From positions 62,001 through 126,000 of the forward strand of contig JBARKJ010000042.1 in assembly GCA_049801375.1 (NCBI GenBank): a DNA stretch of 64,000 bases, read 5' to 3'. Below, one piece after another: positions 1 to 8,225 of this stretch (position 1 is the first letter of the stretch; every line of letters starts with the position of its first letter). The notes beneath the pieces are model-generated. The model did not search any database. It was not told the DNA's origin and saw only the letters and a list, made by a program, of their open reading frames with translations. Position numbers and translations under genes: made by a program. This DNA is from JBARKJ01 sp049801375. GTDB lineage: Bacteria; Nitrospirota; JACRHJ01.

Positions 1-1250
1 GCCTCAAGCCGGAATTTTATCCCTTCGCCGCTACGTGCGCTGGCATTCTTAGCCAGCCCGTACGCCTCCCGTATCAGAGGCACGATATTAGTCGGCGCAA
101 GCCTCGGCTCCTGCCCCCGCGCGAACTCAAGGAGGTCCCCGATTATTCCCTTCACGCGCTCGGTCTGTCCTACTATGTCTCCGATTACCTCTTTTATCTT
201 TGGCGGCGAATCGTCGTTAACCTGTTCCGCGAGCACCTGCGCCGACAGGTATATATTGTTCAGCGGATTATTAAGCTCGTGCGCCACGCCCGATGCGAGA
301 GTACCTATCGCGGCGAGTTTCTTCGTCTGCATCAGCTCTTCGGTTTTCTTCGCAAGTTCCCGTTCCCTTTGCGCGAGCTCTTTTTCCATCGTGTTAAACT
401 TCTCAACCAGAACGTCTACCTCGTCCTTGTGCGTGGTATCCGAAGTGACCTGCGGCACCCTCGGATAGACCCCCTTACCGGTGTGCTCGACTACGTTTGT
501 CAGCATTTCAAGCCTCAGCGTCACGCTGCTGAGTATCAAAAAAATCGACCCCAGGCCTATCAGAAGGAAGACCGGGAACACGATCAGCAGGGCGCGCTGC
601 GAGAGCTTGATAGTGTGCTCGACCCTGTCCCTCGCCGCCCTGTCCAGTTCCTTGATGCTGTCTATGATATCTTCGCCTGTCTTCCTGAGCCCCTTGATGT
701 CGCCGTCTACCGACTTAAGGCCCGCTACAAGGCTATCATCCGGCGGCAGACCGACGTTCTTCGTCAGGTATTCCGAGCTTTCGAGGGGGCGCTCCATGAA
801 AGTCATCTCTATCAGGGGGATAGCCTTTCCGTATTTCGAATTTGCCGGTTCCCTCCGCTTTTGCATATCCCTGTCAAGCGAGGCGAGCGACGCTTCAATC
901 CGGTCGAATTGGGCTATGTATTCCGTTGTCAGGGACTGAAGCCTTAAAAATTTCCCTCCCGCGTCCGTCCGCTTCGTCGCCGAGAGGGTATCCTGAATTT
1001 CCTTTAGATATCTGTGCACCTCGGCTGATTCCTCAGCCGATTTCTGCGGGCCGTACAGAAAGAAGTTTTTTTCATGCCTTCTTATCTGAAGGGAATTCGT
1101 GCGAAGGGTATCCGTCAGTTCGAGAAAGATAATCTCGTTTCGCATTTGAACGAAATTGACGTATTCGAAAATAATAAGGAGGGCGATAATGGACGCGCTG
1201 ATGAGGAATCCAAATGTTATTTTCTTTTTCAGGGACACGGAGCGCCTCAT
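1..1250 (-). CDS. Sensor histidine kinase (C-terminus beyond the window)
   Basis: Membrane-bound two-component sensor kinase, cut by the window edge after about 416 residues. Read on the minus strand from the ATG at 1250, it has a basic N-terminus, a first membrane helix at about residues 12-30, a periplasmic stretch of about 190 residues rich in charged helices, a second membrane helix at about 220-242, a HAMP-like linker, a coiled coil and a HisKA dimerisation domain. The H-box reads GVAHELNNPLNN, with phosphoacceptor His at about residue 324. The ATP-binding domain lies outside the window. No Shine-Dalgarno sequence precedes the ATG, and the best promoter (-10 at 1266-1271) leaves a leader of only about 8 nt. 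The signal sensed is unknown and no response regulator is visible here. Confidence 0.9.
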   Translation of the reverse strand, partial: MRRSVSLKKKITFGFLISASIIALLIIFEYVNFVQMRNEIIFLELTDTLRTNSLQIRRHEKNFFLYGPQKSAEESAEVHRYLKEIQDTLSATKRTDAGGKFLRLQSLTTEYIAQFDRIEASLASLDRDMQKRREPANSKYGKAIPLIEMTFMERPLESSEYLTKNVGLPPDDSLVAGLKSVDGDIKGLRKTGEDIIDSIKELDRAARDRVEHTIKLSQRALLIVFPVFLLIGLGSIFLILSSVTLRLEMLTNVVEHTGKGVYPRVPQVTSDTTHKDEVDVLVEKFNTMEKELAQRERELAKKTEELMQTKKLAAIGTLASGVAHELNNPLNNIYLSAQVLAEQVNDDSPPKIKEVIGDIVGQTERVKGIIGDLLEFARGQEPRLAPTNIVPLIREAYGLAKNASARSGEGIKFRLE

Positions 1251-1265
1251 TTTTCAATTTGAAAC

Positions 1266-1295
1266 ATTATAGGCTTTAGGGCATAGGAAGTCCAA
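1266..1295 (-). promoter_or_regulatory. Promoter for the sensor kinase gene
   Basis: On the minus strand TTGGAC (1290-1295) and TATAAT (1266-1271) are separated by 18 nt. The predicted start site lies about 8 nt before the kinase ATG, so the 5' untranslated region is very short. Confidence 0.5.
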
Positions 1296-1398
1296 AAATT
1301 TTTGCTATAGGTAAAATTATCTGATTCGGCGGATTTCAGGCTTGGATAAGATAAGAAATGATATTTTTCCAAGTAATCAATCTGGACAGGACTCCTTA

Positions 1399-1599
1399 TT
1401 ACATCATCTTGTGCCCAAGGTGCCATTGTTTACAGAACTCACATTTGTATGGCTGAATATCATCTATTTCTTCTCCGTACTCTTGTTGGGTGTTTAACAT
1501 GGCCATGGCTTCCGATTCAGACCTGTACCTCTTTTTACCAGTGCAGGATTTAACTCTATATAACGGGTCCGGAGGTTTATTGCGCTGTTTTTTCTTCAT
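1399..1599 (-). CDS. Small Cys/His protein of the YxCxxCxxWHLGHK type
   Basis: Protein of about 66 residues, basic at the N-terminus, ending in a short motif YKCEFCKQWHLGHK that could bind one zinc ion through CxxC and two His. Small proteins with this tail are widespread in bacteria and phages and have no established function. The ATG at 1599 follows AGGTG with 5 nt spacing; a GTG two codons upstream is also possible. It stands alone between the kinase gene and the nitroreductase gene, about 80 bp downstream of the latter. Confidence 0.55.
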   Translation of the reverse strand: MKKKQRNKPPDPLYRVKSCTGKKRYRSESEAMAMLNTQQEYGEEIDDIQPYKCEFCKQWHLGHKMM

Positions 1600-1681
1600 G
1601 CTCACCTGTTTTTCGTTGCTCGATTACTCGTGAGAACATCTCTCGATCTAACTTTAACCTTCGGAGTGTTACGCCTTACGC

Positions 1682-2347
1682 CTATATCCCCTTGAACGTG
1701 ACCGCTTCCCGAACGGACCTCCTGGGGCTTCGAAACTTGTTCTGCGGGTCTTCGGCGTCTCCATAACCGAGAGCTATCCCGATTATTATCATAAGGTCGT
1801 CTGGAATATTCAGTTCTTTCCGGATAAGGTCGGGATGGGCCACAAGGGTTACGGCCGGGGCAGAATCGAGGCCGAAGTGACGCGCCGCCAGCATGAGGCT
1901 TTGGGAAAAAAGGCCCAGGTCGAATAGCGACCACGGGGTAAGAGTGCGGTCCATGCAAATGTACGCGACCACCGGCGCATTAAAGAAATGATAATTCACT
2001 TCGGATAAGTCTTTCAGTTCACTTTTGTCCAGACAAACCCGCTCAAGGGTCGCCAAACGTTCGGACCGCAGGGTTTCCATCCGTTTCTGGAGCGCGGGCG
2101 GCCACTCCTTGGGTGCGGCAAGATCGAGATTACGCGCCACGCAGTTTTTCAGGTTTGCAACGTAGGCCTCGCGTAGTCTGTTCAAGACCTCGCCGCTGGC
2201 CAGATAGATTTCCCACGGCTGGGTATTGGCCCAGGAAGGCGCCCTGAGCGCCGCTTCCATGACATTTTCGAGCGTGTTGCGGTCGATGGGGTCAGGCTTG
2301 AAAGCGCGGGCCGTAAACCGTGAGTTCAAAGCATCAATGACGTCCAT
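1682..2347 (-). CDS. Nitroreductase-family FMN oxidoreductase
   Basis: Protein of about 221 residues with the nitroreductase fold: N-terminal arginine-containing FMN site (NSRFTARAF), the conserved stretch APSWANTQPWEIY, and the C-terminal glycine-rich IIIGIALGYG followed by basic residues for FMN phosphate. Such enzymes use NAD(P)H to reduce nitro compounds, quinones or flavins; the substrate cannot be told. The start at 2347 is chosen because GGAGG lies 8 nt upstream; a start 8 codons earlier is possible but lacks this site. The first 14 bases overlap the end of the isochorismatase-fold gene, so the pair is probably co-translated. Confidence 0.88.
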   Translation of the reverse strand: MDVIDALNSRFTARAFKPDPIDRNTLENVMEAALRAPSWANTQPWEIYLASGEVLNRLREAYVANLKNCVARNLDLAAPKEWPPALQKRMETLRSERLATLERVCLDKSELKDLSEVNYHFFNAPVVAYICMDRTLTPWSLFDLGLFSQSLMLAARHFGLDSAPAVTLVAHPDLIRKELNIPDDLMIIIGIALGYGDAEDPQNKFRSPRRSVREAVTFKGI

Positions 2348-2990
2348 GAAAATTTCCTCCCTGGCTTCCAATACTCTCTACTATTTCTTCCGAGTTTTTT
2401 ACGATGACTACTTTCTCAAGATTTTTCAAAGACCGCAGATTCGCCTCCTGGTCACTCGAAGATACGCAATCGGAGACAACCACCGGATAGAACCCCCTGT
2501 TTGAGGCGTCACGCGCCGACGACTCGATTCCAATCTCGGTGGATATGCCCGTGAATATCAAAGTAGTTATATGCCTGTTACGCATCATATTCTCGAAATT
2601 CGTGCCGATAAAAATGCTTGCCGTCGCTTTCTCCAGAGTGATATCTCCGTGCGCCGGTTTTACGGTTTCAGATATTTCTCTTTCCCAACAGCCTGATGAC
2701 ATGAAGTCAGGCAGTTTGTCGACTTCCTTTACATTAAAACGCCGCATAATGTTGTATATACCCCAGGACGACTGAAACTTCCTTGGTAAGGGAGTTATCA
2801 GGGTATAGACGACAGGCATTTTATTTCTTAATGTCTCCACAAGCGGTTTCAAGTTGCTTAAGAATTCCTCTTGATTGAATATTCTGTCCACAAGGCCGTT
2901 CTGGACATCCCATACGATGAGGCACGAATGATTAGGGTCGATAATTTCCGCCAGGTCCTCATACACGATGACGCCATTTGCATTTATCAT
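2334..2990 (-). CDS. Isochorismatase-fold protein lacking the nucleophilic cysteine
   Basis: Protein of 218 residues with the cysteine-hydrolase (isochorismatase) fold. The catalytic Asp (IVWDVQ, Asp28) and a Lys at about residue 121 are present. The nucleophile loop, normally GVATDVCV, reads GISTEIGIESSAR, so the Cys position is Gly154. Members of the superfamily with Gly at this place exist and their chemistry is unclear. AAAGGAG precedes the ATG. The gene overlaps the nitroreductase gene by 14 bp and the two probably form an operon. Confidence 0.85.
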   Translation of the reverse strand: MINANGVIVYEDLAEIIDPNHSCLIVWDVQNGLVDRIFNQEEFLSNLKPLVETLRNKMPVVYTLITPLPRKFQSSWGIYNIMRRFNVKEVDKLPDFMSSGCWEREISETVKPAHGDITLEKATASIFIGTNFENMMRNRHITTLIFTGISTEIGIESSARDASNRGFYPVVVSDCVSSSDQEANLRSLKNLEKVVIVKNSEEIVESIGSQGGNFHGRH

Positions 2991-3192
2991 TATCTATCGG
3001 CTCCTTTCTGAAAACATATCGTATATCCTCATTTTACCTGAGAGTTAACCGACGTGCAACAATGACCCGCTTTCCGGAGAACCTAACAGTAAAACCGGCG
3101 CCCGGCCTGCGGCTCCGGCATGGAAGGTATTCCGGGCGATAACCGGCATGTGAAGAGAAACAGGATAGCGCTTAGAGAATGAAATCGGCATG

Positions 3193-3226
3193 AAAAAAGC
3201 CCCTGAAGGAACCGGGGGCTTTTTTA
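3193..3226 (-). terminator. Intrinsic terminator after tRNA-Asp
   Basis: A GC-rich hairpin (AGCCCC paired with GGGGCT around a 10-nt loop) is flanked by A and T runs, so it could end transcription on either strand. On the minus strand it lies directly behind the 3' end of the tRNA. Confidence 0.8.
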
Positions 3227-3231
3227 TTTGT

Positions 3232-3308
3232 TGGCGGGGACGACGAGGCTCGAACTCGCGACCTCCTACGTGACAGGCAGGCGCTCTAACCAACTGAGCT
3301 ACGTCCCC
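3232..3308 (-). tRNA. tRNA-Asp (GTC anticodon)
   Basis: 77 bp on the minus strand fold as a full cloverleaf: acceptor GGGGACG/CGTCCCC, D arm GCTC..GAGC, anticodon stem CCTGC/GTAGG with loop CTGTCAC (anticodon GTC), and T arm with TTCGAGC loop. The discriminator base is G and the 3' CCA is encoded. A good promoter lies 38 bp upstream and a terminator directly downstream. Confidence 0.96.
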
Positions 3309-3345
3309 CAACTTGGAATTATATCAAAATCCGGAAAGCTCGGAA

Positions 3346-3374
3346 TTTATACTATATTTAGGGGTCTTAGTCAA
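3346..3374 (-). promoter_or_regulatory. Promoter for tRNA-Asp
   Basis: TTGACT (3369-3374) and TATAAA (3346-3351) are separated by 17 nt on the minus strand. The predicted start lies about 30 nt before the mature tRNA. Confidence 0.6.
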
Positions 3375-3382
3375 GACCTTTT

Positions 3383-4018
3383 CTAAGGTATTCTCCAGTA
3401 TGTGTGCAATATCCCGCTCGCCTGGAGCCTCTCGATAAAATACGCCAGCGGAATAAAAAGCAAAAACATGGTTCCGTCCAGAAGCGTCTTGGCCATGAGC
3501 TTAGGCTTTGCCGGAGCCTTCTCTCCCGCATGGAAACCAAAAATGTTTGGCAGAAAGGCCGGCACTTTTTCTTTATATGCGGTGAACGCGCTCCCGAAAA
3601 GCAGTTCCAGGCGCTTCTCCTCCGATTTGATAACGAACGGGTAATACAGCGAAAAAACCACGAGGTAAAGGATTATTACCGCCAGGTTCTCTAAGACAAT
3701 GGACGCGCCCAGCCCCCCCAGGAAAGAGAAAAAATAAAGCGGGTTCCTGCACATGGAATACGGCCCGTCCTGTACTAACTGGCTGTTTTTGCGCCCTCCT
3801 ATGTACATGGTGGACCACGCCCGCCCCGCGAGGCCCGCGAATATCAGCGCTGCTCCGCCATAATAGAACGCCCGGTCAATTGTCCCGCCCTCCGGCCAGC
3901 CGTGCCGAATAAAAAGTATCAGCGGAAGCCCGACCAGCAGGAATGCGCCAGTGATTACACGTCTGTTTCGCTCGAAAAAATTAAATGACTTCTTTACAGC
4001 GTCCTGCTCATCTCTCAT
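3383..4018 (-). CDS. Isoprenylcysteine carboxyl methyltransferase-like membrane protein
   Basis: Integral membrane protein of about 211 residues of the ICMT/PEMT type. The family signature is visible as DGPYSMCRNPLYFFSF (SAM site) and the following EEKRLELLFG..AYKEKVPAFLP segment. About five hydrophobic segments are seen, including one at the very C-terminus after a cytoplasmic-looking loop. Bacterial homologues methylate small membrane substrates; the substrate here is unknown. The start at 4018 gives an ATGA overlap with tldD; a longer reading into tldD is not supported. Confidence 0.8.
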   Translation of the reverse strand: MRDEQDAVKKSFNFFERNRRVITGAFLLVGLPLILFIRHGWPEGGTIDRAFYYGGAALIFAGLAGRAWSTMYIGGRKNSQLVQDGPYSMCRNPLYFFSFLGGLGASIVLENLAVIILYLVVFSLYYPFVIKSEEKRLELLFGSAFTAYKEKVPAFLPNIFGFHAGEKAPAKPKLMAKTLLDGTMFLLFIPLAYFIERLQASGILHTYWRIP

Positions 4019-5403
4019 CCGTGCATACCGCCTACAATTATATCCGTTATCAAAAGCGTCGGCTGGGCATCCGCGACTGGCGCGCCCTGACCGTCCTTGC
4101 CGCATGTCCCGATGGCAAATCCAAGGTCATTTCCGACCATCGTAATGCTGGAGAGCACCTGCGGCCCGTTCCCCACGAGAGTGGCGCCGCGCACCGGCTC
4201 ACCCATCTTGCCCTTCTCTATCAGGTAGCCTTCGCTTACTTCAAATACGAAATCCCCGTTCACCGTGTTGACCTGGCCGCCGCCCATCTTCTTCACCAGC
4301 AGGCCGCTGTCGCACGAGCGCAATATGTCGGAGGGATCGCTGTCGCCCGGCACGATCATAGTGTTAGTCATGCGCGGAATGGGCCGGGCCATGTATGATT
4401 CGCGTCTGCCGTTCCCGGTGGAGGAGGCTCCGTCTTTCATCGCTGTAAGCCTGTCGTACAAGAAACCTTTCAGAACCCCGCTCTCTACCAGCACGGTTTT
4501 CTGCGCCTCGACTCCTTCGTCGTCGAACCGGAATGAGCCGCGCCTGTTCGGGAGCGTAGCGTCGTCTACCACCGTTACGAGTGGCGAGCCCACCTGCTGG
4601 CCTACCTTTCCCGTATAAACGGATAGTCCATTCTGCGAGAGGTCCGCTTCCAGGCCGTGCCCGACCGCCTCGTGCACCATAGTCCCGCCAGCCTCGCTCG
4701 AAAGCACCACCGGCATCCTGCCGCCGGGCGCGGGCCGCGCCGAGAGCATCATCACCGCCCGCCTCGCCGCCTTTTCCCCAATCGAAACGGCAGGGAAATC
4801 TCTGAACAGCTCGAAACCGATATTCCCTCCGGCGGACTCATAGCCAGTCTGCACCGTGCTTCCGTCCTTCGCCACGGCGTTCACCGCCGCCACCAGGTAA
4901 TATCTCTCGTCATGGGCGAGCGTCCCGTCGGAGCAGGCGATAGTTACCTTCTGCAAGGTATCCCGGTACTGCACGGCGACCTGCGCAACCCTCTGGTCCA
5001 CCGCCCGCGCCGCCCTGTCCGCTTCCTTGACGAGCGCAAGCTTCCTCTCCACCGCGACGCCTTCCGGCGGGTCGATTATCTTATGCACCACCGGCGGGCG
5101 CTTCTCCCGGAGGTCCAGGACAATGTCCCCGCTCCCGGCGCCCCCGCAGGCGCGCGCTATCTCCGCCGCAAGCGCCAGGAGCGCTTTCTCCGTCATGTCG
5201 TTCGTATAGGCGTAGATCGTCCTGAAGCCCGTAATGACGCGGAGGCCCGCGCCGGACTCGACGCCGGAGATGACCTTTTCCACCTTGCCGTCTTCGAGCG
5301 CAATCGCCGTGGGGACCGTATGCTCTACGTACAGGTCGGCGTACTCGCCTCCCCGCGAGAGGGCGGCTTTCAGTATTTTTGAATAGTCCAATTCGTTTTC
5401 CAT
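4015..5403 (-). CDS. tldD: Metalloprotease TldD
   Basis: 462-residue TldD, cytoplasmic zinc protease subunit of the TldD/TldE (PmbA) pair that trims peptides. The zinc motif HEAVGH is at residues 244-249 and is followed by GLEADL, as in known TldD. The length is typical. No tldE partner is in the window. The ATG stands only 9 nt behind a strong terminator hairpin with its U-tract, and no Shine-Dalgarno sequence is seen between them, so how it is transcribed and translated is unclear. It ends in an ATGA overlap with the membrane methyltransferase gene. Confidence 0.93.
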   Translation of the reverse strand: MENELDYSKILKAALSRGGEYADLYVEHTVPTAIALEDGKVEKVISGVESGAGLRVITGFRTIYAYTNDMTEKALLALAAEIARACGGAGSGDIVLDLREKRPPVVHKIIDPPEGVAVERKLALVKEADRAARAVDQRVAQVAVQYRDTLQKVTIACSDGTLAHDERYYLVAAVNAVAKDGSTVQTGYESAGGNIGFELFRDFPAVSIGEKAARRAVMMLSARPAPGGRMPVVLSSEAGGTMVHEAVGHGLEADLSQNGLSVYTGKVGQQVGSPLVTVVDDATLPNRRGSFRFDDEGVEAQKTVLVESGVLKGFLYDRLTAMKDGASSTGNGRRESYMARPIPRMTNTMIVPGDSDPSDILRSCDSGLLVKKMGGGQVNTVNGDFVFEVSEGYLIEKGKMGEPVRGATLVGNGPQVLSSITMVGNDLGFAIGTCGKDGQGAPVADAQPTLLITDIIVGGMHG

Positions 5404-5406
5404 AAT

Positions 5407-5435
5407 AAAAAAGGGGGATAAAATTTTATCCCCCC
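5407..5435 (-). terminator. Terminator hairpin between asd and tldD
   Basis: A perfect palindrome GGGGGATAAAATTTTATCCCCC (5413-5434, 11-bp arms) is followed on the minus strand by TTTTTT. It would end the leu-asd transcript, but the tldD ATG starts only 9 nt after the stem. Confidence 0.8.
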
Positions 5436-5464
5436 AATTTTAACATAGTTTCGCTTTCTTTTGC

Positions 5465-5532
5465 GTCACTTTTCTTTCTCGCGAGATGATTTACCTGTCC
5501 AAAGCGATAGCGAAGACAGAAAGAAAAGTGAC
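5465..5532. repeat. Palindromic repeat, copy A (asd-tldD gap)
   Basis: 15-nt inverted arms GTCACTTTTCTTTCT (5465-5479) and AGAAAGAAAAGTGAC (5518-5532) are separated by a 38-nt loop. The arm resembles the palindromes found in the leuC-leuD gap and the leuA leader. Confidence 0.65.
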
Positions 5533-5535
5533 GGT

Positions 5536-6549
5536 TTATTTTATCAGCTCTTCCGCTATCTGAACCGCGTTAAGCGCCGCGCCCTTCCTCAGGTTGTCTG
5601 AGACGACCCAGATGTTCAGGCCATTGTCGATGGACTCGTCCTCGCGGATGCGGCCCACGTACGTCGCGTCATGCCCCATAGCGTCGAGCGCGAGCGGGTA
5701 GATATTCCTGGACGGGTCGTCCATCACTACCACCCCCGGCGCGGTGGAGAGTATCGCCCTCGCCTCGTTAGCCGTGAGCTTCTTCTCCGTCTCGATGTTC
5801 ACCGATTCCGAGTGGCTCCTGAAGACCGGGACGCGCACGGTAGTCGCGGTTACTTTGATATCGGGGTCGAGCATTTTATGCGTTTCGTTGACCATCTTCA
5901 TCTCTTCCTTGGTATAGCCGTTCTCCAGGAAGGAATCGATGTGCGGAAGGCAGTTGAACGCTATCTGGTGCGGATAGACCTTCTTCTGGACCGGCTTGAA
6001 GTTTATCAGCGCGACGGTCTGCTCCATCAGCTCGTCCATCGCCTTTTTGCCGGTGCCGGAGACGGACTGGAAGGTGGTGACGACGATGCGCTTTATCTTC
6101 GCTGCGTCGTGCAGGGGCTTCAGCGCGACGACCATCTGTATAGTGGAACAGTTCGGGTTGGCGATAATGCCTTTAGGGATGGACTTCAAGTGGTGCGGGT
6201 TCACCTCCGGCACTACGAGGGGCACGTCCGGGTCCATCCTCCACGCGCTGGAGTTGTCTATCACGATGCAGTTATCCGCGGCGGCAATCGGTGCGAACTC
6301 CAGGCTCCTCGAAGCCCCGGCGGAGAATAACGCGATGTCAACACCTTTGAAGGAGTTTTTATCCAGCTTGTGGACGGTCAGCTCGTGGCCCTTGAATTCG
6401 ACCTTTTTCCCCTCGGACTTCTCGGAAGCGTAAAGCTTTAGTTCCGATACAGGGAAATTTCTCTCCTCCAGCATGGCAAGCATCTCGACGCCGACCGCGC
6501 CGGTCGCGCCGACTACGGCAACGACATATTTTTCCTTCTTCTTAAGCAT
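5536..6549 (-). CDS. asd: Aspartate-semialdehyde dehydrogenase
   Basis: 337 residues. Reduces aspartyl phosphate to aspartate semialdehyde with NADPH, the branch point to lysine/diaminopimelate, threonine and methionine. Seen: N-terminal nucleotide motif GATGAVG, catalytic Cys in NPNCSTIQM, and the C-terminal substrate region GHDATYVGRIRED. Length is typical. It follows leuB by 18 bp in the leu operon, so it should share the T-box control of leuA. It is followed by a palindromic repeat and a terminator. Confidence 0.96.
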   Translation of the reverse strand: MLKKKEKYVVAVVGATGAVGVEMLAMLEERNFPVSELKLYASEKSEGKKVEFKGHELTVHKLDKNSFKGVDIALFSAGASRSLEFAPIAAADNCIVIDNSSAWRMDPDVPLVVPEVNPHHLKSIPKGIIANPNCSTIQMVVALKPLHDAAKIKRIVVTTFQSVSGTGKKAMDELMEQTVALINFKPVQKKVYPHQIAFNCLPHIDSFLENGYTKEEMKMVNETHKMLDPDIKVTATTVRVPVFRSHSESVNIETEKKLTANEARAILSTAPGVVVMDDPSRNIYPLALDAMGHDATYVGRIREDESIDNGLNIWVVSDNLRKGAALNAVQIAEELIK

Positions 6550-6567
6550 TTCCTAAACCCCCGGGTT

Positions 6568-7629
6568 TTATGCTTCTTTAACGAACTTCGCCACCATACT
6601 GCCGACTTCGCTCGTGCCCATGCCCATCTTGCCCGCGGCAAGGCTGTCCATCTTCGAGATGGCCTTTATAACCGACTTCTCTATCCAGCCCGCCGCCTTC
6701 GTCTCGCCCAGGTGGTCGAGCATCATTTGAGCAGCACATATGGCCGCGAGCGGGTTAATAATATTTAGACCCGTATATTTAGGCGCGGAGCCGCCGATCG
6801 GCTCGAACATCGAGACGCCTTTCGGGTTAATGTTGCCGCCGGCGGCGATACCCATGCCGCCCTGCGTCATCGCGCCAAGGTCCGTAATGATATCGCCGAA
6901 CATGTTGTCCGTAACAATAACATCAAACCATTCCGGGTTCTTCACCATCCACATCGTCGTCGCGTCCACGTGCGCGTAATCCGCCTTTATCTTCGGGTAC
7001 TCCTTCGCCACTTCATAGAATGCCCGCTCCCAAAGGTCGAACGCGAACGTCAGGACGTTCGTCTTTCCGCAGAGCGTGACCTTCTTCCTCCCGCTTTTTT
7101 TTGCGTACTCGAACGCATACCGGATGCAGCGCTCCACGCCCTTCCGCGTGTTGATGGACTCCTGAATCGCGACCTCGTCCAGCGTGCCTTTCTTCAGCAC
7201 TCCGCCAGCGCCGGCATAAAGCCCCTCGGTGTTCTCCCGCACCACCACGTAATCTATTTCTTTCGGCCCCTTGTCCTTGAGCGGGGTCTCAACGCCGGGG
7301 AAAAGCTTGACCGGACGGAGGTTCACGTAGAGGTCCAGCGCGAAGCGGGTCTTGAGAAGGATGCCCTTCTCAAGAATTCCGGGAGCCACGTCCGGGTGTC
7401 CGATTGCGCCCAGGAGTATTGCGTCGAACTCTCTCAGCCCATCTATTTCCTTATCGCTGATAGTCTCGCCGGTTTTTTTGTATCGCTCCCCGCCGTAATT
7501 GAAGCTTTTGAAACTGAGCGAAAAACCGCCCCTCTTTGCCGCCGCCTTGACTACCTTCACCGCCTCGGCAACAACCTCCGGCCCTGTCCCGTCGCCGGGC
7601 ATGAGCGCAATCTTATAGCTCTTTGGCAT
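6568..7629 (-). CDS. leuB: 3-isopropylmalate dehydrogenase
   Basis: 353 residues. Oxidative decarboxylation of 3-isopropylmalate to 2-oxoisocaproate with NAD+, in leucine synthesis. Seen: N-terminal MPGDGTGPEVV, the YVVVRENTEGLYAG segment, the metal-binding NMFGDIITDL and the cofactor-binding GGSAPKYTG region. It is the fourth leu gene in the order leuA-leuC-leuD-leuB, 27 bp after leuD. Related isocitrate/tartrate dehydrogenases share the fold, but the operon makes LeuB nearly certain. Confidence 0.95.
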   Translation of the reverse strand: MPKSYKIALMPGDGTGPEVVAEAVKVVKAAAKRGGFSLSFKSFNYGGERYKKTGETISDKEIDGLREFDAILLGAIGHPDVAPGILEKGILLKTRFALDLYVNLRPVKLFPGVETPLKDKGPKEIDYVVVRENTEGLYAGAGGVLKKGTLDEVAIQESINTRKGVERCIRYAFEYAKKSGRKKVTLCGKTNVLTFAFDLWERAFYEVAKEYPKIKADYAHVDATTMWMVKNPEWFDVIVTDNMFGDIITDLGAMTQGGMGIAAGGNINPKGVSMFEPIGGSAPKYTGLNIINPLAAICAAQMMLDHLGETKAAGWIEKSVIKAISKMDSLAAGKMGMGTSEVGSMVAKFVKEA

Positions 7630-7656
7630 CCTGAAATTTCTCCCTTCGATTTTTAA

Positions 7657-8151
7657 TTACGCGACCTTTTTCTTTACCCACTCCATCAGTCCGCCCGCGG
7701 AAATCAGTTCCTGCATGAACGGCGGTATGGGGTTGGCCTGATAGGTCTTTTTTGTCGTGAGGTTCTTTATTATCCCTTTTTCCGCGTCCACCTCGATTGC
7801 GTCCCCTTGCGAAATTCCGTCAACGGCTTCCGGGCATTCAAATATCGGAAGACCCATGTTGAACGAGTTGCGGTAGAATATCCTTGCAAATGTCTTCGCC
7901 ACGACGCACGAGACTCCCGCCGCCTTTATTGCTATCGGGGCGTGCTCGCGAGAGGAGCCGCAGCCGAAGTTCTTGTCGGCCACGATGATGTCGCCCTTGC
8001 CCATTTTTTTAATGAAATCCGGCTGTTTCGAGTCTTCCATGAGGTGCTTCGCAAGCTCCGACGGCTCCGACGTATTCAGATACCTCGCCGGGATTATCGC
8101 GTCTGTGTCTATATCCGCGCCGAACTTCCAGGCCTTTCCTTTTAATTTCAT
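7657..8151 (-). CDS. leuD: 3-isopropylmalate dehydratase small subunit
   Basis: 164 residues, the swivelling domain of isopropylmalate isomerase, which acts with LeuC. The motif NFGCGSSREHAPIA is clear. The short length fits the archaeal/delta-proteobacterial LeuCD type. The start is placed at the second of two adjacent ATGs (8151), 4 nt after GGAGG; the first ATG (8154) is only 1 nt from it. A longer reading to 8409 would run through the palindromic repeat into leuC and is rejected. Confidence 0.95.
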   Translation of the reverse strand: MKLKGKAWKFGADIDTDAIIPARYLNTSEPSELAKHLMEDSKQPDFIKKMGKGDIIVADKNFGCGSSREHAPIAIKAAGVSCVVAKTFARIFYRNSFNMGLPIFECPEAVDGISQGDAIEVDAEKGIIKNLTTKKTYQANPIPPFMQELISAGGLMEWVKKKVA

Positions 8152-8166
8152 CATGCCTCCAAGGTC

Positions 8167-8210
8167 CCACTTTCTTTTGGAAAAAAGAAAGTGGACAAAG
8201 AAAACCGTAC
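8167..8210. repeat. Palindromic repeat, copy B (leuC-leuD gap)
   Basis: 12-nt arms CCACTTTCTTTT and AAAAGAAAGTGG around a GGAA loop, followed by ACAAAGAAAACCGTA. Both the palindrome and the following 15 bases recur in the leuA leader at 11089-11133. Confidence 0.8.
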
Positions 8211-8225
8211 TAGAAAAGTAACGAC

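Noticed and set aside
3045..3311. 88-codon frame over the tRNA-Asp gene
   Set aside because: It reads through the tRNA and its terminator; it is a shadow.
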